From Bacteroidales bacterium UBA6408 (GTDB lineage Bacteria; Bacteroidota; Bacteroidia; Bacteroidales; UBA932): 28,094 nucleotides of DNA. The translations under genes were made by a program, and so were the position numbers. Positions 22,542 to 28,094 of the stretch are shown here, piece after piece (positions within the stretch are counted from its first letter, which is position 1; the number at the start of each line of letters is the position of its first letter). The DNA is taken from positions 1 through 28,094 of the forward strand of contig DJPQ01000086.1 in the NCBI GenBank assembly GCA_002439805.1, written 5' to 3'. The notes under the pieces were generated by a model that searched no databases, was not told the origin of the DNA, and worked only from the letters and a program-made list of their open reading frames with translations.

Positions 22542-24284
22542 TTATTTGTTGAAGCCCTTTGCGGAGAGGAATTCCCAGATGCGGTCGAGATGGGTGTAGC
22601 TTCCCGTGCCCGGAGAGCAGGTGCGCTGGAAGCAGTGATTGCGCAGGGCGAGGGTGTGGAGCTCTGACTGTATGCCCATCGCCCTCATCTTCTCCCAGCA
22701 TTTCACGGAATTCATCGCGGCCCAGCCGTCGGCGTCGCCGTGGACGAACAGCATCGGAGCCGTCTTGAGGTCGAAACTGAACTCCGGAACGAGAACCGCG
22801 TCGTCTTCATTTCCGCCTCCGGTGTTGTTTCGGTCAATCCCGTCGGTGAGGGCGTAGGCCGGATATATCCCGATTCCCCACCGGACGCTGCATGGGAGCC
22901 TGTCAATGTCGTCCTTCGGAAGGTAGGAGTTGTGGAGGGACGATGTCACGCCCATGAGCGTCAGATGCCCGCCTGCCGAACTTCCCATGATTCCGATTCT
23001 GTCAGGGTCGAGCCCCCTCGAAGCAGCCTCGCTGCGGACAATCCTTATCGTGCGCTGGAGGTCTTCCCATGCAGTCGTGTGCTTGGACAGGCCTTCCGGG
23101 CGAGGGGTGCGGTATTTCAGCGTCACGACTGTCATTCCCTTGGCGTTGAGGTAGCGGCGTGCCGGCACGACCTCAAATCCGTCCGGGTCATTGCTCATGT
23201 ACGAACCTCCGGAGTAGATGATTTGAATCGCCGTGGTAGTGAGTTTCTTCGGGATGTGCCATTCTATATAAGGAGTGCACTGCTTGTCCTGTGCGTCGGG
23301 CATCATTCCTTCCGGCCAGACATTCTCCCTTATGACTTCGGCCCTGTCCGCGTCGGAAGAATAGACGTCCATAATCGGAACCTCGGCCGGCACCGGCCCC
23401 ATGAATCCCATCTGTCTCATGAACTCCACCGCCCGGTCGAAGCCGAACGCGCCGTGTCCCTTGTCCGGGTAGAGATGAAGCTCAGCCGGTATGTTCATGC
23501 GACGCAGCTGCCTATAGACTAAGGTCGATGCCGTAGGGGAGTAGGGGTCGAGTCCTCCGTGGTGCAGGCTCATGGGGCAGGTCTTCTCGTCGAACTTGAA
23601 GACAGGGCTGAGCTTCACGTCAGTTCCGTAGCCTTCCCTCGTGGCCGGGGTGCCGGTCTCCCCGTCGGTGGTGGCGTATGCGGGAGCGTTGACAATCGCC
23701 CAGTTTATGTGGCATGGGATGCTGTCCAGCGCGTCCACCGGTTCGTAGGCCTTTGTCTGCGACGATGTTCCGAGAAGAAGCGCGAGGTGCGAGCCTGCCG
23801 ACATGGAGATTGTCCCTATCTTCTCCGGGTCAAAGCCGCGTTTTTCCGCGTCCCTGCGCACCAGCCGGACTGCCCTCTGCCCGTCTTCCCATGCCGTCTG
23901 ATAGAGCGGAATGCCCTCCGGTCGCGGGGTGCGATAGACAAAGTTCACGCACTGGAAGCCGAGTGCGGTCAGTTTCTCCGCCCATCCTGCCACGAGATTC
24001 ACGTCGCAGCAGCTGTTGTATCCTCCTCCGGAAATTAGAATCATGCAGGCTCCGTTGCGGACCTCGGCTTTCGGGGCGTCATACCATTCGAGGTAGGCCG
24101 TGCGGTGTTTGTCTGCCTTGAATCCCTTCTGCGCCGCCTCGTCCGTCATCGCGGCAATCTGATGTTCCTGTCTGTGCGGCATCTTTCCCTTGGGCCACAC
24201 CGAGACTCTCTCTCCTGCAAAGGCAAGCGATGAAAAGAGCATGAATGCGGCGGCGAGAGCCGATGCAATGTGATTGTGTTTCAT
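22542..24284 (-). CDS. Exported two-domain alpha/beta-hydrolase (carbohydrate esterase type)
   Basis: 580 residues from 24284 (MKHNHIASALAAAFMLFSSLAFA, signal cut near residue 23); a longer frame adds 13 residues before the signal. Two tandem esterase domains of the acetylxylan/feruloyl-esterase-like (BD-FAE) type. Each is preceded by the same lead-in (VWPKGKMPHRQEHQ near 29, VWPEGMMPDAQDKQ near 322) and each has YRTPRPEG and TAWEDxQR. Domain 2 has GSSAG with S436, D517/D519 (HGDADGW) and H550 (RNHCF). Domain 1 has S162 in SMSAG, where the first Gly of GxSxG is replaced, plus D246 and H277. Probable role: removing acyl or feruloyl groups from plant polysaccharides. Divergent from the GH31 gene. 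Confidence 0.85.
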   Translation of the reverse strand: MKHNHIASALAAAFMLFSSLAFAGERVSVWPKGKMPHRQEHQIAAMTDEAAQKGFKADKHRTAYLEWYDAPKAEVRNGACMILISGGGYNSCCDVNLVAGWAEKLTALGFQCVNFVYRTPRPEGIPLYQTAWEDGQRAVRLVRRDAEKRGFDPEKIGTISMSAGSHLALLLGTSSQTKAYEPVDALDSIPCHINWAIVNAPAYATTDGETGTPATREGYGTDVKLSPVFKFDEKTCPMSLHHGGLDPYSPTASTLVYRQLRRMNIPAELHLYPDKGHGAFGFDRAVEFMRQMGFMGPVPAEVPIMDVYSSDADRAEVIRENVWPEGMMPDAQDKQCTPYIEWHIPKKLTTTAIQIIYSGGSYMSNDPDGFEVVPARRYLNAKGMTVVTLKYRTPRPEGLSKHTTAWEDLQRTIRIVRSEAASRGLDPDRIGIMGSSAGGHLTLMGVTSSLHNSYLPKDDIDRLPCSVRWGIGIYPAYALTDGIDRNNTGGGNEDDAVLVPEFSFDLKTAPMLFVHGDADGWAAMNSVKCWEKMRAMGIQSELHTLALRNHCFQRTCSPGTGSYTHLDRIWEFLSAKGFNK

Positions 24285-24335
24285 AAGAAATAAATATGTT
24301 TGAGTTAATTTGTCATGAACCAAATTTTATGCAAT

Positions 24336-24351
24336 TATACAAAAATGTATA
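24336..24351. promoter_or_regulatory. Small palindrome in the esterase/GH31 divergent region
   Basis: TATACA-AAAA-TGTATA, perfect 6-bp arms with a 4-nt spacer, sited 52 bp upstream of the esterase start and 91 bp upstream of the GH31 -7 box. Could be an operator; AT-rich palindromes of this size also occur by chance. Confidence 0.25.
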
Positions 24352-24441
24352 GCCATATCCAATTTTTGCTGTCAATGACATAATGTCGAGGGTCGCTTTG
24401 TGTAAATCTGAGCCTTTGGCTCGTCAATAGTTAAAAAACAC

Positions 24442-24449
24442 TATCTTTG
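24442..24449 (+). promoter_or_regulatory. -7 box of the GH31 gene
   Basis: TATCTTTG (exact TAnnTTTG). A TTTG lies at 24415-24418 with a 23-nt spacer, slightly longer than consensus. The leader to 24510 holds a short hairpin (GAGCG/CGCTC) and a duplicated GATAATTTATA (24475-24485, 24491-24501). Confidence 0.5.
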
Positions 24450-24509
24450 TCGGAGCGAATCCCGCTCGCTGACCGATAATTTATATAGCTGATAATTTAT
24501 ACACATAAT

Positions 24510-26933
24510 ATGAAGAGAACACTGATTGTCATTGCTTCGCTGCTGCTGTGCGCGGCGGCGTATGCGCAGAATCCCAAGGCAGCGGACGAGGCTGTCGTAA
24601 CCATCGGAAGTGCCCGTTTTACTGTGCTGACGGACAGGCTGATACGAATGGAATGGGCTGCGGACGGACAGTTTGAGGACAGGGCGTCGCTCGCGATAAT
24701 CAACAGAAATCTTGAAGTTCCTGCGTACAGGGTCAGCAACACCGGAGACAAGACGGTCATTCGCACTTCTTCGGTGACGCTCACATATTCCGGAAACGGC
24801 AGATTCACGGAGGACAACCTCAGCGTCTCCTTCCGCATGAACGGCAAGCCGGTGACATGGAGACCGGGAATGGCCGCGACCGGCAACCTCAGGGGAACGG
24901 TACGCACGCTTGACGGCATCGACGGCCGCTTTGATTCCAAGACCCTGCGCCGTTTCCGCCGCAAGGGGGAAGCGGAGAAGCGCCCGCTCGAGGACGGGAT
25001 TCTTTCCCGCGACGGCTGGGCGATAGTAGATGAGAGCGACAGGCACGTGTTCGAAAAGAAAGACTCCGACTGGGGAGAGTGGGTGGCGGCGCGTCCGGAA
25101 GGGGCGCGTCAGGACCTCTACATCTTCGCCTACGGACACGACTACAAGGCCGCTCTCGCCGATTTCACGAAGGTTGCCGGCAAGATTCCTATGCCGCCTA
25201 AATACACCTTCGGCTACTGGTGGAGCCGCTACTGGCACTACACCGATGACGAGTTGCTTGCCATTGCCGCCGAACTCCGCGAGCATGAGGTTCCAGCCGA
25301 TATTTTCGTCATAGACATGGACTGGCATCTCACGTGGAAGCAGATGGACAAGAGCAAGGGAAAGGACGAGTTCGGGCAGGCGCGTGGCTGGACCGGATAC
25401 TCATGGAATCATGACCTCATCGAGGATCCGGTGGGGCTTCTCCACGACATTCATGCGCTCGGCTTCAAGACCTCGCTCAATCTTCACCCCGCTTCCGGAA
25501 TCCGTCCTTACGAGGACTGCTACGATGACTTCGTGAAGGACTATCTTTCCCGTACCGACGACTATGACGGACCGAGGGGATATGTCTATGGCAAGGAACC
25601 CTATGTCTTTGAGGGAAACACCGGGAGCTTCGCGAAGGAGGGCCATCAGGCCCCGGTGCCCTACCGCATGGACCAGAGGGAGTGGGCTGATGCCTATTTC
25701 AACTCGGTCATACGCCCGCTTGAGCGTCAGGGGGTGGACTTCTGGTGGCTGGACTGGCAGCAGTGGGTCGACAGCAAATATATGAAGGGGCTGAACAACA
25801 CCTTCTGGATTAACTGGGCGTTCTTCAATGACAAGGTCCGTCAGAGCGCGACGCTCGGCAAGGAGGCAGACCGGCCGTTCATCTATCACCGCTGGGGAGG
25901 CCTCGGCAGCCATCGCTACCAGCTCGGGTTCAGCGGCGACACCTACGACGAGTGGAGCACGCTTGAAATGCTGCCGTCGTTCACCGCGTCCGCGTCCAAT
26001 GTCGGCTACGGCTATTGGGGGCACGACATCGGCGGACATTTCCAGAAGACCGGGCACCCGACCGACCCTGAACTATATACCCGCTGGCTTCAGTTCGGCG
26101 TGTTCACTCCGATTTTCAAGACCCATTCGACCGAGAGCGAGTTTCTGGAAAGGAAGATTTGGGAATATCCGTCCCACTACGAATACATGAAGTCTGCAAT
26201 CGAGCTCCGCTACGCCCTCACTCCGTATGTCTATACGCTCTCCCGCGAGGCATACGACACTGGAGTCAGCATCTGCCGTCCTCTCTACTACGACTGTCCC
26301 GAGACTCCGCAGGCATACGAGTGGGACCAGGAGTATATGTTCGGCGACAACATCCTCGCCACGGCCCTCTGCCAGCCTCTCGATCCGGCAACCGGCAAGA
26401 CCGAGCGCAGGATGTGGTTTCCTGAGGGCAGCGACTGGTACGACATGGCGCATCACCGCACCCACCGGGGAGGCTCGGTCAAAACGCTCTATTACGCGAT
26501 TGACGAGAATCCGTGGTATGTGAAGGCCGGCTCGGTCATCCCGCTTGCCGGAGAGGGCATCCGGAATCTCCAGACTCCCGACAACCGTCTGCGATTGCTC
26601 GTCGTTCCCGGCGCGGGAAACAGCCGTTTCAGTCTCTACGAAGATGACGGCGTGAGCCAGGCATACGACACCGACTATGCAGTGACCCTCATTGAGAAAT
26701 CGCTGAAAGGCAAGAAGATGCAACTTACGGTAAATCCTCGCAAAGGAAGCTACAAGAATGCCCGGGAAACACGTCGGATTGACGTCGTTCTCGAAGGCAT
26801 GGCCGTGAAACCGTCGTCGGCTAAGGTCAACGGCAAGCCTGCGGAATCGGTTGTGCGCGGCACGGCGACCATAATCAGCATTCCGGAGTGCAATGTCGCC
26901 GAAAAGTCGGTAGTGACCGTCGAATTGAAATAA
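24510..26933 (+). CDS. Exported glycoside hydrolase family 31 alpha-glycosidase
   Basis: 807 residues. Signal peptide MKRTLIVIASLLLCAAAYA, cut near residue 19. N-terminal beta domain (about 25-200), then the TIM barrel starting near KYTFGYWWSRYWHY (231-244). Nucleophile D415 (DFWWLDWQQW) and acid/base D477 (GFSGDTYDEW) are both present, as are HRWGGLGSHR and GHDIGGH, all GH31 signatures. C-terminal beta domains follow, with a final Ig-like segment. The family covers alpha-glucosidase, alpha-xylosidase and related activities; the specificity is not resolved here. It forms a divergent pair with the esterase. The start is the only Met giving a signal peptide. Confidence 0.94.
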   Translation: MKRTLIVIASLLLCAAAYAQNPKAADEAVVTIGSARFTVLTDRLIRMEWAADGQFEDRASLAIINRNLEVPAYRVSNTGDKTVIRTSSVTLTYSGNGRFTEDNLSVSFRMNGKPVTWRPGMAATGNLRGTVRTLDGIDGRFDSKTLRRFRRKGEAEKRPLEDGILSRDGWAIVDESDRHVFEKKDSDWGEWVAARPEGARQDLYIFAYGHDYKAALADFTKVAGKIPMPPKYTFGYWWSRYWHYTDDELLAIAAELREHEVPADIFVIDMDWHLTWKQMDKSKGKDEFGQARGWTGYSWNHDLIEDPVGLLHDIHALGFKTSLNLHPASGIRPYEDCYDDFVKDYLSRTDDYDGPRGYVYGKEPYVFEGNTGSFAKEGHQAPVPYRMDQREWADAYFNSVIRPLERQGVDFWWLDWQQWVDSKYMKGLNNTFWINWAFFNDKVRQSATLGKEADRPFIYHRWGGLGSHRYQLGFSGDTYDEWSTLEMLPSFTASASNVGYGYWGHDIGGHFQKTGHPTDPELYTRWLQFGVFTPIFKTHSTESEFLERKIWEYPSHYEYMKSAIELRYALTPYVYTLSREAYDTGVSICRPLYYDCPETPQAYEWDQEYMFGDNILATALCQPLDPATGKTERRMWFPEGSDWYDMAHHRTHRGGSVKTLYYAIDENPWYVKAGSVIPLAGEGIRNLQTPDNRLRLLVVPGAGNSRFSLYEDDGVSQAYDTDYAVTLIEKSLKGKKMQLTVNPRKGSYKNARETRRIDVVLEGMAVKPSSAKVNGKPAESVVRGTATIISIPECNVAEKSVVTVELK

Positions 26934-26939
26934 ATTCCT

Positions 26940-26947
26940 TAATTTTG
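26940..26947 (+). promoter_or_regulatory. -7 box of the glycosyltransferase gene
   Basis: TAATTTTG matches TAnnTTTG, 38 nt before the start codon at 26986 and 6 nt past the GH31 stop. The nearest TTG upstream is too close (12 nt), so the -33 element is poor. Confidence 0.4.
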
Positions 26948-26985
26948 TCGCATTCAAAATGACATGACATAAATTTCAGGAATAT

Positions 26986-28094
26986 ATGAAAGTGCTGATA
27001 CTGTCCTGTTCCACGGGCGAGGGACACAACTCTGCGGCGAAAGCCTATCTCGAATATCTTCAGTCACAGGGAATTGAGGCTGAGGTTCAGGACACCATGG
27101 GACTCGTGAGCCCCGAGGCGAAGGAACGTTCGTCGGAAATATACCTCTTCTCCACCCGCACCAAGCTCTTCGCGATGGCCTACCGCGCCGGGGCTGTTGT
27201 CAGCGACGCTCTCGAGACGTCCAAGTCGCCTGTCTATTATGCCAACACTCTCTACTGCGACCGTCTTCACGACTACATCGAACAAAACGGATTTGACGTC
27301 GTGGTCTGCGTCCACATTTTCCCGGCGGAGGCCATAACCGCCCTCAAGCGCAAGGGCAAGCTCACGGCCAAGTCCGTCTTCATCATGACCGACTACACCT
27401 GCATCCCGTTCATGAAGGACACCGAACTGGACCACTACATCGTGCCTCACGAGCACCTCATCGAGGAATGCGTCAAGAAGGGCCTTCCGAGAGAAAAACT
27501 GCACCCGTATGGAATCCCGGTGAGGGCGGTCTTTCATCAGCCGGCCAAGGACAGGCGCGAGGCGAGGGGACAGTGCATACTTGACTACGGCTACATGGAC
27601 GCGGACAAGAAATGGTTTCTCCTTATGTCCGGAAGCATGGGCTTCGGGCACATTCAGGACACTGTCAAGGAAATCCTCCGCAAGTGCGGCGACGGCGTTG
27701 AGGTCATTCTCGTCTGTGGAAACAATGCCGAGCTGCGCGAGAGGCTGCAGAAGAATTTCCGCCACAACGACAATGTGGTCGCGCTCGGTTTCACTGACAA
27801 GATTCCGAATCTCATGGATGCCTGTGACGTGCTCTTCACCAAGCCTGGCGGGCTGTCCAGCACCGAGGCCGCCGCGAAGCACATCCCTATCATCCACACC
27901 GCGCCCATTCCCGGCTGCGAGACGATGAACGCCCTGTTCTTCCACTACCACGGTCTTTCCTATGCAACCACCGACATCCGCGAGCAGGTCCGTCAGGCTC
28001 TCCTCCTCTGCGACGACCCCGCCCGCCGTGCCCGCATGATTGCCGCCCAGACCGCAAACATCAGCCCCGACACCTGCCGCAACATCACAGAACT
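26986..28094 (+). CDS. MGDG-synthase/UgtP-like glycolipid glycosyltransferase (truncated by window edge)
   Basis: 369 codons from 26986, open at the window end. N-terminus MKVLILSCSTGEGHNSAA carries the glycine-rich STGEGHNSAA (9-18) of the MGDG synthase N-terminal domain; the second half is a GT28-type nucleotide-sugar domain with MSGSMGFGH (214-222), LGFTDKIPNLMDACDVLFTKPGG (267-289) and SSTEA (291-295). Members transfer glucose or galactose from a UDP-sugar to diacylglycerol at the membrane face. No signal peptide or membrane helix. The sugar used cannot be told from sequence. Its C-terminal end is missing. It follows the GH31 gene at 52 nt but has its own -7 box, so it may be a separate unit. 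Confidence 0.88.
   Translation, partial: MKVLILSCSTGEGHNSAAKAYLEYLQSQGIEAEVQDTMGLVSPEAKERSSEIYLFSTRTKLFAMAYRAGAVVSDALETSKSPVYYANTLYCDRLHDYIEQNGFDVVVCVHIFPAEAITALKRKGKLTAKSVFIMTDYTCIPFMKDTELDHYIVPHEHLIEECVKKGLPREKLHPYGIPVRAVFHQPAKDRREARGQCILDYGYMDADKKWFLLMSGSMGFGHIQDTVKEILRKCGDGVEVILVCGNNAELRERLQKNFRHNDNVVALGFTDKIPNLMDACDVLFTKPGGLSSTEAAAKHIPIIHTAPIPGCETMNALFFHYHGLSYATTDIREQVRQALLLCDDPARRARMIAAQTANISPDTCRNITE

Overview
The window looks like a chromosomal segment of a Bacteroidota member, most likely order Bacteroidales. The evidence is a fused SecDF translocase, several promoters of the Bacteroides type (TAnnTTTG -7 box, sometimes with TTTG about 20 nt upstream), little reliance on Shine-Dalgarno sites, and many exported glycoside hydrolases with lipoprotein or Sec signals. 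The core genes are visibly GC-rich and the ATPase islands are more AT-rich. I cannot name the genus.

Layout. 1-1937: two minus-strand P-loop ATPases, the first cut by the window edge, the second an AAA_14/DUF4143-type ATPase with a PD-(D/E)XK-like C-terminus. 1939-2015: three identical 11-bp iterons at an exact 33-bp period that fill the gap upstream of the second ATPase. 2019-6882: a minus-strand pair, dnaE followed by a ThiL/AIR-synthase-fold protein that lacks the catalytic residues of the family. 7046-10078: secDF, with a terminator hairpin after it and two hairpins in its leader. 10309-11925: a divergent gene for an exported beta-propeller/coiled-coil protein. 11997-12084: tRNA-Ser(GCU), with a consensus promoter and a terminator.

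12145-26933 is an exported carbohydrate-degradation block: GH78 rhamnosidase and BglX-like GH3 (minus operon), a divergent second GH3 followed by a histidine phosphatase (plus operon), then a double-domain esterase (minus) divergent from a GH31 glycosidase (plus). No SusC/SusD pair, sugar sensor or sugar transporter is visible, so uptake and regulation must lie elsewhere. 26986 to the edge: the start of an MGDG-synthase/UgtP-like glycolipid glycosyltransferase.

The most unusual element is at 20830-22492. A DUF234-type ATPase-nuclease gene is inserted in the carbohydrate block and bracketed by two direct repeats of about 97 bp. Each repeat contains four alternating copies of an 11-bp half-site (ACTTYGCCAAA and its complement). 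The upstream repeat also contains the gene's own promoter, with half-sites on the -33 box and on the predicted start point. The DUF4143 ATPase at 591-1937 has a parallel design with a different motif. Together they suggest a class of self-regulating, possibly mobile, ATPase-nuclease genes that each carry a private DNA repeat. That last step is inference.
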